Assembly (NCBI GenBank): GCA_028554755.1
Contig: JAPTOF010000010.1
Location: 14,642,501-14,706,500, forward strand
DNA length: 64,000 nt
Direction of reading: 5' to 3'
Origin: Cordia subcordata
Taxonomy: Eukaryota; Streptophyta; Magnoliopsida; Boraginales; Cordiaceae
Below, piece after piece: positions 10,428 through 22,109 of this stretch. The position numbers and the translations under genes were made by a program. Below the pieces are notes generated by a model, which was not told the origin of the DNA, ran no database searches, and saw only the letters and a program-made list of their open reading frames with translations. How positions within the stretch are numbered: position 1 is the first letter of the stretch; each line of letters starts with the position of its first letter.

Positions 10428-13400
10428 GGCACGGTGGCTTGCATTCTTTGCTTGTGTGTTGTGGCAGTTGCTTTATTTGTTTTCCTTGCTTTTTCTTTAT
10501 AGTCTGTTTAATTTTTTCTTATTTTTCTTGCTTGTTTAGTTTTATTAGATGTTCTTGTTTTTGTTTTTAGTGGACTTTCTAGGATTGTGGCTTATTTGTT
10601 GTAGTCTTAGGATTGTTGAAGTTTTTGGGGGTTGAAGTGGTTAGAGTTAGGATAGTTTGTACATGCTTTGTAGAAGATCCCCTGGAAATCCCCTAGTTCC
10701 CCTTATTCCCGAACCTTATAGAATTTCAACGCATTTTAGGAATTCAGGAGATCTTCTTGAAGAGATGACTGATCCCAACCATCCTCTTAATCCATTCATT
10801 CCCCTAATGAATCCCATTCCACCTCATGACCACTAGAGGCATCAAGCCTAAGATCATTTTAGACAAGAGCCGCTTAGACCGGATCCACCCATAGATGAGA
10901 AGCGCACTCTTAGGCAATTCTTCCTTCTCGAAGCCTTTGAGCCTAATCTGGCTATTCAAATTCCAAGTTTGGGAGAGACGAACTTCAAGATCAAGCCTGA
11001 TGTGTTGGCCATGCTTCCTTCTTTCTATGAGAGAAGCAATGAGAGTCCTCTAGAGCATATTACCAATTTTGTTGAGATGAGTTCCATCTTCCATGTCCCC
11101 GATGTCTCCAAGAGGTCATATGTTTAAGATTGTTCCCTTCCTCTCTTAAGGACAAGGCTAGGACTTGGTTGCATTACTTCGTGGGTCGAGCTTCAATCTA
11201 AGTTCTTTTAGAAATTCTATCTCATGGTCATGACGGTCGACCTTAGGACCACAATTATGACTTTCTTCTAACATGATCTAGAATCTTTTCATGAGGCTTG
11301 AAAGAGGTTCAAAAACCTTCTTAGACAGTGTCCACACCATAGGTATGGTAGTCATGACCTACTCCAGTATTCTTTCGAGGTTTAAATGAACAAAATCGGA
11401 TGATGGTCAATGGCATCTCTGGTGGTGGCTTCTATAGTTTGAGACCAATTAAGGCATGGGAGAAAATGAAGTTGATGGCCAAAATTCTTTTTCAAACTTT
11501 GCCATGGACAGGTCTAGTTGGGAAGGTACTAAGAGAGGTGTTAGTGAGGTGGGAGTTTCTTTAGTTTTACCCGCTAAGGTAAAGGCCTTAACAAATAAGC
11601 TACATCAATTCATTTCTTTGTCCCTTTCCTCTTAAGGTCGTAGGACTAGTTCCATAGGTTCATCCTGCACCCCTTTGGTAGTTAAAGTGTGTGCTTTATG
11701 TTATGAGTCATCTCATGAGACTATAGCTTGCCCTTTAGCACCCCAGTTTCCCGAATTTATGAAAGAGCAAGTGTGTGCTACTCATGGTTATTCCAGTGAG
11801 TACAATCCGTACTCAAACACATACAATCCGAGTTTAAGGGATAATCCAAAATTTTCTTGGAGACAAGGTTAACATGAGTTTAGTTCACATGCCTAAGTTC
11901 TACCCCAACAACGACCCCTTCTTCAATACTTCCCAGGTTGCTGCCATCTTAATCAACCTTGTCTCACTGGTGCTCCTCAACCTCAAGCTTTACCTGCTCT
12001 TTCTATTAGCCAGCCTCCCAGCAATGACATGATAAAGATAATGCAATTCATTTAGAACCAACAGCAGGAATTAGCAAAAATAGGCGAAACATGGCTAAGA
12101 TTGAGGCACAATTAGGGCAGTTGACCAGTTAGTTGAGAAGCTACCTTCTTAACCAGAGGTGAACCCTAAGGCCAAGGCTAAGGCCATCACCACTCTTAGG
12201 AGCGGTAGGATAGTGGATACTAGGGTAAGAGTTGACTATGCAGTATCTACACCTAGAGGTCCTTTTAAGTCTAGTAAGCCTTATTATAGCCCTATTAAGA
12301 GGGTTTCTAGAGAGGGTACTGTTGAGAAATTCGAGCCCATTAGAGGCCATAGAGAGAGTTGTACTTCCTACCCACATTGGGAGGGAAAAAAGCCCATAGA
12401 TGTTTCCCATGTGTCTAGAGGTGTTGCACCTAGAGTTCTCTTCCCATCCAATTTAGAGAGGCCCACGCCTAGTGAGGATTCCAGGTTTCAAGACCTTAAA
12501 GTATCATAAGGACCTTAAGGTTGATCTTCCCTTGACAGATGCGATCCTTTCCATTCCCTCCTATTCTAAGTTCTTTAAGGACCTTTCTATAAGGAAGTGT
12601 AGATCATCGAACATTTCTAAGAAGGTAAGGCTTATGGAAAAGTAAGTAGTATGTGCAGTTCGAGCCTTCCGGCCAAGATGAGTGACCCTGGAGCTTTCAC
12701 CATTTCTTTTAAGATTCGTATAACCCAGATTGATCATGCCTTACTAGATTTAAGGTCTAATATGAATCTTATTCCCTATTCTGTCTATCAACAGCTAGGT
12801 CTAAGTGAGTTGTCCCCTACACATGTTACTCTTTAGCTAGCTGATAGGTCCAAGCATAGACCTAGGGATGTGGTAGAGAATGTTATGGTCTAGGTAGGTG
12901 AGTTCGTGTACCCTGTTAACTTCATAGTATTAGATGTAGAATCGGGTCACGATTCTAGACATTATACACCTGTCCTTTTAGGTCGCCTCTTCCTTGCCAC
13001 TGTAGATACTATTATTCATTGTAGCTTGGGGTTATTAAAGATGAAATTTGGGAATTTGATGTCTATCATGAAGGTTGCCGAGACGGTGAATAGGGCTAGC
13101 ATAGGAGGAGAAAAGGATGGAGAAGAATGCTTTAAAGTGGATGTGATTGATTTTTGCGTCGAGGACTTTGTAGAGAGGACCATGACTGACAAAGAAAATT
13201 TGAAGGAAATTTGGGGAATTCTTATCTAGCTTTGGTGCGAAGACCTTAGAATGTGTAGCTTCTACCTCCTTAGTTGAAGATTCCATGATTGTAAGTCACT
13301 TGATGTTATTCCTTCTAGTCTTGATTCTAGTAATGCCCCTATTGATGATGTTAAGGTTGAATCACCCTTTGTTGAGCCTAGCCCATCTTTAGCGCTCAAA

Positions 13401-14207
13401 CCCCTTCTCCAACATTTAAAGTATGCTTTCTTAGGCCTTAGTAAGACCCTTCCGGTTATCATAGCTTCTAATCTTTCTAGAGAGCATGAAGAGCATCTCT
13501 TAAAGGTTCTTATGAAACATAAGAAGGCTATAGGATGGAAAATTGACAATTTGAGAGGAATTGACCCTTTGGTTTGCATGCATAGTATTCATATTGAGAA
13601 TGGAGTCGTTCCTTCTAGAGATACGACAAGGAGGCTAAAACCCACACATGAGCGAAGTAGTTAAGACATAAATCATTAAGTTTTTAGATGCAGGCATTAT
13701 CTATCCAATCTCCAATAATGAGTGAATTAGCCTGGTCTAAGTTGTCCCTAAGAAGTCCGAGATCACGACTGTAGAGAATGAGAGAGGAAAGCTTATCCTT
13801 ACGCATATTGCCACAGGTTGGAGAGTTTACACTGACTATAAGAAGCTCAACTCCAAAACTAGGAAGGATCATTTCCCGTTGCCTTTTTTTAAACCAGATT
13901 TTAGATCGAGTAGCTGGGCATAGCTACTATTGCTTTCCAGATGGCTATTTTTTGTATAATTAAATCCCCGTGTTTCCCGAGGATCAGGAGAAGACCACCT
14001 TTACTTGTCCTTGTGGCACTTTTGCCTATAAGAGGATGTCCTTTGATCAATGTAATGCCCCAGCAACTTTCTAGAGGTGTATGATGCCCATTTTTAGTGA
14101 CATGATTGAGAGACACTTAGAGATATTCATGGATGATTTCATAGTCTTTGGTGATAGTTTTGATGAGTGTTTAAGTCACCTATCTTTTAGTCTTAGGCCG
14201 TTGTAGT
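10428..14207 (+). pseudogene. Athila-like internal region A, 5' part: gag, zinc knuckle, protease, RT
   Basis: The order is that of a gypsy polyprotein. Gag N-terminus is near 10665 (PGNPLVPL, DLLEEMTDPNHP) and the gag core near 10990-11470, broken by frameshifts. A CCHC knuckle, VCALCYESSHETIACP, lies in frame 11675-11872. The protease linker and active-site region run about 12159-13229 (ALLDLRSNMNLIPY: the catalytic D-L-G has become D-L-R). RT follows from about 13600, with TTFTCPCGTFAYKRMSFDQC and the catalytic FMDDF at about 14128-14142. Many stops and frameshifts make it dead. It is interrupted at 14208 by a solo LTR and resumes at 15835. Confidence 0.85.
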
Positions 14208-15834
14208 TGATACCGCTATTTGAGCACAAGCCTAAATAGCCCGCAAGTGCACGGGACGCGTGTAGTATAGTGTGTGCAAGTGCGGGGTCGAATCCACAAA
14301 GAGGCTACCTTAGTTTAGTCTCTATGTGCTCGGATGCCTTAAACTAGCTACGTGCGTGTGTGTACTTACTTTAGAATGGAAGGGAGCTCGGAAAAAGGAA
14401 AATAAAAACTAATTTATGGAGGAACTTAAGGGAACCAAACTAAGGAAAGAAACACTTATAAAAAAGAAGGGGACCTAGGGCGATTGCATTGCAACAAGAC
14501 TTGGGTTATGATAACAGATGATGTCTATCTAATTCTCGGGACTTCTATTGCCGTTGTGTTGATCGGAGGCTCTCTTAACCAATACTAGTGGTTCAACCCG
14601 TTAGCTGGATTTAAAGCTAAGGGCCAATCCCTCCTAGCCTACGCAATCCGTGCTTAGAACTTATCCTCTTGGCTGGATTTAAAGCCAAGGACTAGCACCT
14701 AAACACTACGTCACATTAAGGCTCAATTAACCAACATTAACGTGGGTGAGGGATACTCTAGTCTAGGTTAACTTATCTACTTGGCTGGATTTAAAGCCAA
14801 GGACTAGCACCTAAACTCGACTAAGCATAGCATGTAACCTATTAGCTGGATTTAAGGCTAAAGCCTACTCTACTAAGCAAAGCCACGAGATTAAGCACAA
14901 TCACTTCACCCATATAAGTAGATAAGAGCATTTGAAGCACAAATAACACATGCATATTCACTTAGACATTTTAACAAACACATAGACATGTTTGATTTCC
15001 AATACATAGACATATTGAATCATGCCATAAATTTATGTAAATAAACATGCATTAAGAGCCAAAGATCTACACAAATCCATTATTCAAAGCCCTAATCTAA
15101 TATACAACAACAATCAACCCTAAATCTAGCCTAATCTAGCAACATATTTACAAGAAATAAAGAAAGAACAAGAAGAACTTCCCTAAATTCTTGCTTCCAA
15201 ATCCGTACAAATCCTTCAAATCTTCGTTTAATGCTTCAATCCTAGCTTGGTGTGGGGTTTAGATGGCGGTTTAGGGTGTTTTGTGAAGCGGGTAAAGGGT
15301 TAGGGTTTATTAGGATTTAAGAAATAAAAGTTTCTCCCCATAAAAATGAGCTGAAACGAGCTTTTTATGGATTTCTTCAACGCACAGCCGATCGACCGGC
15401 TCCTCTTTCTTGCTCGACCGGCTTCAATTGTGATGCTCTCTGGACTGGCCGGTCGACCTAGCCGGTCGACCGGCTTCTTGAGGAACTCGACCGGCTTCAA
15501 TCTTTTATTCTCTGGAGCGGCCGGTCGACCTAGACGATCGACCGGCTCTTCTTCTAAGTCGACCAGCTGGATCAGAATGATCTCTTATTTATTTCTTTTC
15601 TTCCGATCTTCATCCGTTAGCTCATTTCTTCCTCGCATAAGCTTGAACCCTTCCAAAACACTCCTAAAACATGGAATATAACACTTAGTATAGTATTTGT
15701 GCACCTAAATACATTATGTACAAATATTAACAAATATGCATAAACTTTATACTAAGTGCACTCAATTATACTGTAAACACCCTTAAATATGCATGCAAAA
15801 ACTAGATGCAAACATGCACAAATGACACACATCA
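14208..15834 (-). mobile_element. Solo LTR of the N1 family, TSD GTAGT
   Basis: A 1627-bp copy of the N1 LTR (+ strand starts TGATACCGCTATTTGAGCAC, ends TGACACACATCA) with no internal region. GTAGT at 14203-14207 is repeated at 15835-15839. It is more diverged from the N1 LTRs than they are from each other. It keeps the four hairpin motifs (14601-14620, 14669-14688, 14781-14800, 14842-14861) and carries an expanded set of CCGGTCGACCGG palindromes (about 15380-15560). Its last ~150 bp differ from N1. A solo LTR forms by recombination between the two LTRs of one insertion. Confidence 0.9.
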
Positions 15835-16941
15835 GTAGTCTTTGGTGATAGTTTTAATGAGTGTTTAAGTCACCTCACTTTAGTCTTAGACCGTTGTGTA
15901 GAGAAGAACTTGGTGTAGAGTTGGGAGAAATGCCCCTTCATGGTGCAGTAGGGGATAGTTTTGGGTCATGTAGTCCTATTTAATGGAATTCAAGTTGACC
16001 TAACTAAGGTAGAATTGATTGAGAAGTTACCTATCCCTAAGTGTGTTAAGGATGTAAGATCTTTTCTAAGGTATGTAGGATTCTACCATAGGTTCATTAA
16101 GGATTTTAACCATATAGCACGTCCCTTGTCTAGGCTCTTAGCACAAGCTGTCTCTTTTGAATTTGATTATGAGCGTGTTAAAGCTTTTAATAGGCTTAAA
16201 TCCTTATTGTCTATATCCCTGATCATCCAGCCACCTAACTATAGTCTCCCATTTGAGCTCATGTGTGATGCATCTGATTATGCAATATGAGCTATTTTAG
16301 GTCAATGGCGAGACAAGTTGCCCCATGTAGTGTATTATGCTAGTAAGACTCTTGATGAAGCCTAAAAAAGAACCATACCCCCACAGAAAAAGAGCTTCTA
16401 GTAGTTGTCTTCTCCCTTAACAAGTTAAGGTCGTACATCCTAGGGTCCAAAGTGATTGTATACACCAATCATGCAGCATAAAGGTATTTGTTAGCTAAGA
16501 AAGAATGTAAGCCCAGCTTGATTAAGTGGATGCTCCTTTTTCAAGATTTGATGTTGAAATTCGGATAAAAAGGGTAGTGAGCATTTAGTGGCGGATCAAC
16601 TTTCTCACCTTGTTAATGACTCTTCTAGTGATCCATCTCCTTTTCGTAATTCATTTCTCGACCAGCAATTATTTGTCATCTCTCATCAAATACCATGGTT
16701 TGCTCACATTGTAAATTATCTTGCCACATGGCGTTTTCCCTCTTATTGGGAGAAGAGAGAGAGATAGGTTCCTAGCACAAGTGAGACATTTCTTTTGGGA
16801 GGATCCCTAGCTTTTCAGGGTGTGTGTGGATCAAGTGATACATCGGTGTGTGCCTGAGGACGAGCTTAAGAGCATGTTAAGTATGTGTCACGATAAGAGA
16901 TATGGAGGTTATTTCAGTGAAAAAAAGACTGCCTTGAAGGT
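15835..16941 (+). pseudogene. Athila-like internal region A, 3' part: RT end, RNase H, integrase zinc domain
   Basis: Resumes the RT after the solo LTR (VFGDSFNECLSHL), then LPIPKCVKDVRSFLRYVGFY and HRFIKDFNHIARPLSRLL (frame 15961-16290) and the RNase H start LMCDASDYAI, followed by a stop. Broken RNase H and linker continue to the integrase H2C2-type region (PWFAHIVNYLATW, IHRCVPEDELKSMLSMCHD, YGGYFSEKKTALKV, 16690-16941). The integrase catalytic core is absent: sequence passes from KTALKV straight into LTR 2 at 16942. Non-functional. Confidence 0.85.
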
Positions 16942-18813
16942 TGATATGTTGTGTTTGTGTGTGTGTTTGCATTGTAATTTACCTATGTTTAAGAAGTATT
17001 AAGTGCTCAAAAAGATGCATTGGTGTAGTACTTTTGATAAGAATAGGCTTAAGCGTAAACAAATATGCATATCGAGTTTAAGAGAAAAATTGCAACACTA
17101 ATTGCTTGTTTTCAATGATTTAGGTGAACTTTGGGTTAAGATCGAGATTGGGCGATGATAGGTAATAAAGATAGGAGATGTTAGAGCCAAAAAGAGAAAA
17201 TCGGAGGCCGAAAAGACGAAGAATGGAGGAAAGAATCCAGTCGGACGACCAAGAAGAAGGAGCCGATCGACCGGCCACTCCAGAGAGGTGCCAAAAATAG
17301 CTAGACGACCACCCCTCCAAAGCCGATCGACCGGCCAGTCCAGAAAGCATCACCAAAAAGCCGGTCAAGCTAAGAGAATAAGCCGGTCGACCGGCAGTTC
17401 ATGAAAAGTCGATATAAAAGCCTGATTTTCAAACTAAAAAGGGGGATTTTTGGGGAAAAATGGGATCTTTTGCACCTATCTCACGCACACACTTAACCCT
17501 AGTCTTCACCTACAACACACACACTCTCTCACACATTTCATCACTTTGGAGCAAAGGAATTTAGAGAGTTTCAACATTTGAATTCAAGTTTGCTCAAGAG
17601 CTTTGTACAAGAATAGCTAGGATGAAAGGGAAGCTTCATAAACTCTCTTTCATTCTATCTTTTATTATGATTGAGTAGACTTGTGTAGGGTGATTTTACT
17701 TATGTAATGGCTTAGCTATATTCTCTTAGGATATGAGATTAAATGGCTGATTATATATACATGTTTGATTTTCTTGTTCAAATGGTTATTTTCTCATTCA
17801 TGTCTAAGTGTTTGATTAAATGCCTAAATGAGTAATATGTGTATAAATTGAAGTCTATTTATTACTAAACACATCTAATCCATGTTATAATCATGTCTAT
17901 GTGTTTGTATGTGGATGCTATGAAGTGGGTAATGCTTCTATTCATGTCTATGTGTATATTTGCATGCCTAGTAGTGAATATGACTTCAATAATGCATACA
18001 TGTCGGTTGTTAATTGCTTCTAATGGTGTAATCCGAGCATGACAATGTTTGGTAGTCGAATAGGTCCCTTTATTCACGAACACCTTGGCTTAGAACATGT
18101 ATGAATGTGTTAATAGATTAAATCCCACCATTGTGACCTTAGAATGACGAAGCATAATTTAGGGCTAGCCTAGGCCGAGTCTCTTTTGGCTTTAAATCCA
18201 GCCAATAGGTTTCATGATAGGTTTAGTTGACCTTAGCGACACTAGGTCTTGGCTTTAAATCTAGCCAATGATTTAGATACTAGGGCAGGTTCATTCCAAG
18301 TCACCTAGGAAGCTAGTTAGTCACTCTTAAGGCCCTAGGTCATAAGGACCACGCCGTAACTCTAGGAGGTGCCGCCTATGGACGGACCCGCACCGAGTCC
18401 TAGGGGGAAATTAAGACACTAATTTAGCAACCTAGTTAAGAGCAATCACTAAAGTAAGCCATCATTCTTTAATCCCGTAGCAATTGAGTATAGAATCACC
18501 CATTCATAAGTTGAAGTCACCCTAACTCCTTTCCATTTGTTAGTTCCTCTAGATTAGCTTGTCCCCCACTTTTCCCAATTCCATAGTTTAGTCTAATTCA
18601 CTTTAGTTAGAGCTCCTGACCATTCAAAAAATCCAAAATCCCAAAAATAGATAGTTTACATTTCTTATTTATAAGCACATGCTAGAACAAATGCGTAGAA
18701 TCCATCTCACAACATAGCCTCCTTGTGGTTTGACACCCGTTCTCGCACACACTACATTGCATCAATCCGTGCGCTTGCGGGTCTTTAGAGCTTGCACTCA
18801 AAGACATACATCA
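16942..18813 (+). repeat. Athila-like LTR 2
   Basis: An 1872-bp LTR from TGATATGTTGTG to ACATACATCA, followed by AGTTCT and a PBS. It is homologous to split LTR 1 but clearly diverged. It carries CCGATCGACCGGCC and GCCGGTCGACCGGC palindromes (17260-17395) and hairpin motifs at 18186-18205 and 18249-18268. It serves as 3' LTR for region A and 5' LTR for region B, so the copies lie in tandem with shared LTRs. Confidence 0.85.
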
Positions 18814-18819
18814 AGTTCT

Positions 18820-18837
18820 TGGCACCGTTATCGGGGA
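18820..18837 (+). other. PBS of internal region B
   Basis: TGGCACCGTTATCGGGGA differs from the tRNA-Asp-complementary TGGCGCCGTTGCCGGGGA at two positions and lies 6 nt after LTR 2. Confidence 0.83.
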
Positions 18838-19087
18838 GGCACGGTGATTTGCATTCTTTGTTTATGTGTTTTGGTAGTTGCTTTTCTTACTTTTTTGCTT
18901 TTCCTTTATAGTTTGTTTAGTTTTTGCTTATCTTGTTTATTGTTCATATTATCTTGCTTTAGTTTTTGTTTATCTATTTCAGCTTTTGTCTTTATTTTTA
19001 GTAGACTCTCTAAGATTATGGTTTATTTACTGTAGTTTTAGGAATATTGAAGTTTTTGAGGGTTGAAGTGGCCGGAGTTAGGATAGT

Positions 19088-20044
19088 TTGTGCATGCTTG
19101 GTAGGAGATCCCTTAGAAATCCTCTAGTTCCTCTTAATCCCGAACCTGATAGAATTGCAAGACATTTTAGGAATTTAAGAGATCTTCTTGAGGAGATGGC
19201 CGATCCCAATCATCCTCCTAATCCTCCTAATCCCCCAATGAATCCCATTCCACCTCATGATCACCTTGGGCATCAAGCCCAAGATCATTTTAGATGAGAG
19301 CCCCATAGACTGGATCCACCCATAGATGAGAAACCCACTCTTAGGCAATTCTTTCTTCCCGAAGCCTTTGAGCCTAATTTGGCTATTCAAATTCAGGGTT
19401 TGGGGGAGATGAACTTTGATATTAAGCCTAATATGTTGGCCATGCTTCCCTCCTTCTACGGGAGAAGCAATGAGAGTCCTCTAGATCATATCACTGATTT
19501 TGTTAAGATGAGTTCCACTCTCCATGTTCCCAATGTCTCCCAAGAGGTCATACGCCTAAGATTGTTCCCTTTCTCTCTTAAGGACAAGGCTAGGACTTGG
19601 TTGCATTCCTTACCTAACGGTTGCATTACTATATGGGCTGAGCCTCAATCTAAGTTCTTTCAAAAATTTTATCCCATGGCCAAGACGGCCGACCTTCGGA
19701 CGGCCATTACGACTTTCTCCCAACATGACCTAGAATCCTTTCATGAGGCTTGGGAGAGGTTCAAAGGTCTTCTTATACAATGTCTACACCACGGGTACGG
19801 CAATAATGAACTAATGCAATACTTCTTTCGAGGCTTAAATGAACAAAATAGGATGATGGTCAATGCCGCCTCTAGTGATGGCTTCTATCTTTTGAGACCA
19901 ACCGAGGCATGGGAGAAAATAGAAATGATGGCTGAAAATTCTTTTCAAAATTTTGCCATGGAAAGGTCTAGTCGGGGGGCAACAAGAGAAGTGTTAGTGA
20001 GGTTGGAGTTTCTTTATATTTACCCACTAAGGTTAAGGCTTTGA
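19088..20044 (+). pseudogene. Region B gag (retrotransposon gag core)
   Basis: The N-terminal part (19088-19297: RRSLRNPLVPLNPEPDR, DLLEEMADPNHP) ends at a TGA after DHFR. The frame 19379-20044 holds the best-preserved gag core in the window: YGRSNESPLDHITDFVKMSS, RLFPFSLKDKARTWLHSLP, SKFFQKFYPMAKTADLR and FHEAWERFKGLLIQCLHHG, the standard features of plant gypsy gag. It forms the capsid-like particle in active elements. A frameshift near 19980 diverts the end. Not functional as one reading frame. Confidence 0.85.
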
Positions 20045-21985
20045 CGAATAAGCTAGATCAATTCATTTCTTTGTCCATTTCATCCCAAGGTCATAGGACT
20101 AGTTCTATAGGTTCTTCCTCCGCCCCTTTAGTTGTTGAAGTTTGTGCATTGTGTTCCGAGTCATCTCATGAGACTATAGCTTGCCCTTTAGCATTTTAAT
20201 TTCCTGAATTCATGAAAAAGCAAGTGTGTGCCACACAAGGTTATTCTCGTGAGTACAAGCCGTATTCGAACATATACAATCCAGGTTAGAGGGACAATCC
20301 AAAATTTTCTTGGAAACAAGGACAGCATGAGTCTAGTTCACATCCTCAGGTTTCACCGCAGAAGCGACCCCGTCCTCAATATCCCCTAGGTTTCTATCAT
20401 GTTAATCAATACCGTCTCACTAGTGCTCCTCAACCTCAGGCTTTGCCTGTCCCCTCTAGTAGCCAACCTCTTAATAATGACATGATGAAGATAATGTAGT
20501 TTATTCAAAACTAACAATAGGAATTGGCAGAAAATAGGCAGCAAATGGCTAGGTTTAAGGCACAGTTAGGATAGATTGCTAGTCAGTTGAGCGCTAGAGA
20601 CCCCGAGAAATTACCTTCTTAGCCGGAGGTGAACCCTAGAGTCTAGTCCTGTTCCTCCACTGATGCCACTTACCCTTCTCAGTCCCAGACTAAGGCCGTC
20701 ACTACTCTTAGGAGCGGTCGGGTACTGGATAATAGGGTAGGAGTTGACTTTGCAGTGCTTGCACCTAGTGGTCTAGAGCACCACATTGTAGCCCTGTTGA
20801 GGGAAATTCTAGAGAAGGTCCTGTTGAGAGAGATGAGCCCATTAAAGGCCATGGAGAGAGTAGTACTTCCCGCCCACATCGGGAAGGAAATGAGCCTATT
20901 GATGAGTCCCATGTGTCTAGAGGTGTTGAGCCTAGAGTTCTCTTTCCATCCACCTTAGAGAGGCCTACACCTAGTGAAGATTCTAGGTTCTTCAAGGTTT
21001 TAGAGCATCTTAAGGACCTTAAGGTCAATCTTCCTTTGACAGATGCGATCCTTTCCATCCCCTCTTATTCTAAGTTCTTTAAGGATCTTTGTATAAGGAA
21101 ACGTAGGTCATCGAACATTTCTAAGAATGTAAGGCTTACGGAGAAGGTGAATAGTATTTGTACTTCGGGCCTTCCACCCAAGATGACTAACCTCGGAGCC
21201 TGCACCATTCCTTGTAAGATCTGTGAGACCCAGAGTGATCACGCCTTGTTAGATTTATGATCTAGTGTGAATCTCATTTCCTACTCCGTCTATCAAAAGC
21301 TAGGTCTAAGTGAGTTGTCTCCTACACATGTTACTCTTCAGCTAGCTGATAGGTCTAAGCGTAGACTTAGGGGTGTGATAGAGGATGTTATGGTTCAAGT
21401 AAGTGAGTTTGTGTACCCTGTTGACTTCATAGTATTAGATATGGATTCGAGACATAACTTTAGACATTCTACACCCATTCTTCTAGGTCGCCCCTTTCTT
21501 GCCAACGCAAATGCCATTATCCATTGTAGGTCGGGGTTATTGGAGATGAAATTTGGGAATTTGAGATCCACTATGAAAGTTACCGAGGTGGTGAATAGGG
21601 CTAGTATAGGAAGAGAGGATGGAGAATAGTGCTTTAGGGTGGATGTGATTGATTTTTGCATTGAGGATCTTATAGAGAAGACTATGACCGATGGAGAAGA
21701 ATTGAGGAAATTCGAGGAATTGATGTCTAGTTTTAATGTGGAGACCTTAAAGCGAAAATTTGTAGCTTCTACTTCCTTGATTGAAAGCCATTTGACTAAT
21801 AAGTCACTTGAGGTTAATCCTTCTAGTCTCATTTCTAGTGATGTCCCCATTGATGATGTTAGGTTAAGTACCCCTTGGTTGAGCCTAGCCCTTCTTTAAA
21901 GCTCAAACCCCTTCCCGATCATTTGAAATATGCATTCCTAGGCCCTAGTGAGACCCTTCCGGTCATCATAACTTCCGATCTTTCT
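20045..21985 (+). pseudogene. Region B gag C-terminus, zinc knuckle and protease
   Basis: A CCHC knuckle, VCALCSESSHETIACP, lies near 20140-20190, followed by Gln/Pro-rich linker with several stops. From 20755 the frame contains the PR linker (TPSEDSRFFKVLEHLKDLKV) and the aspartic protease region. The active-site stretch ALLDL is followed directly by a stop (about 21259), then SSVNLISYSVYQKLGLSELS (21267 on) and HSTPILLGRPFLANANAI. The linker continues to SDLSSE at 21985, where homology to region A breaks. Confidence 0.83.
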
Positions 21986-22109
21986 AGTGAGTCTTCTAGT
22001 GATTCATCCCTTTTTTAGTAAGTCTTACCAAACATCGTCATGTCTAGTTCACACCATTAGAAATAATTAACAACCAAAAAGAATCACTAGAAGACTTACT
22101 AACAAGACG
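21986..22109. other. Deletion junction at the end of region B
   Basis: From 21986 the sequence resembles region A 16621-16640 (TCTTCTAGTGAT), which lies after RNase H in region A. RT and RNase H (about 3 kb in region A including the solo LTR) have therefore been removed here. TCTAGTGA occurs on both sides of the join, so a microhomology deletion is likely. At 22081-22105 the same TTAGTAAGTCTTCTAGTGAT string appears inverted. Confidence 0.6.
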
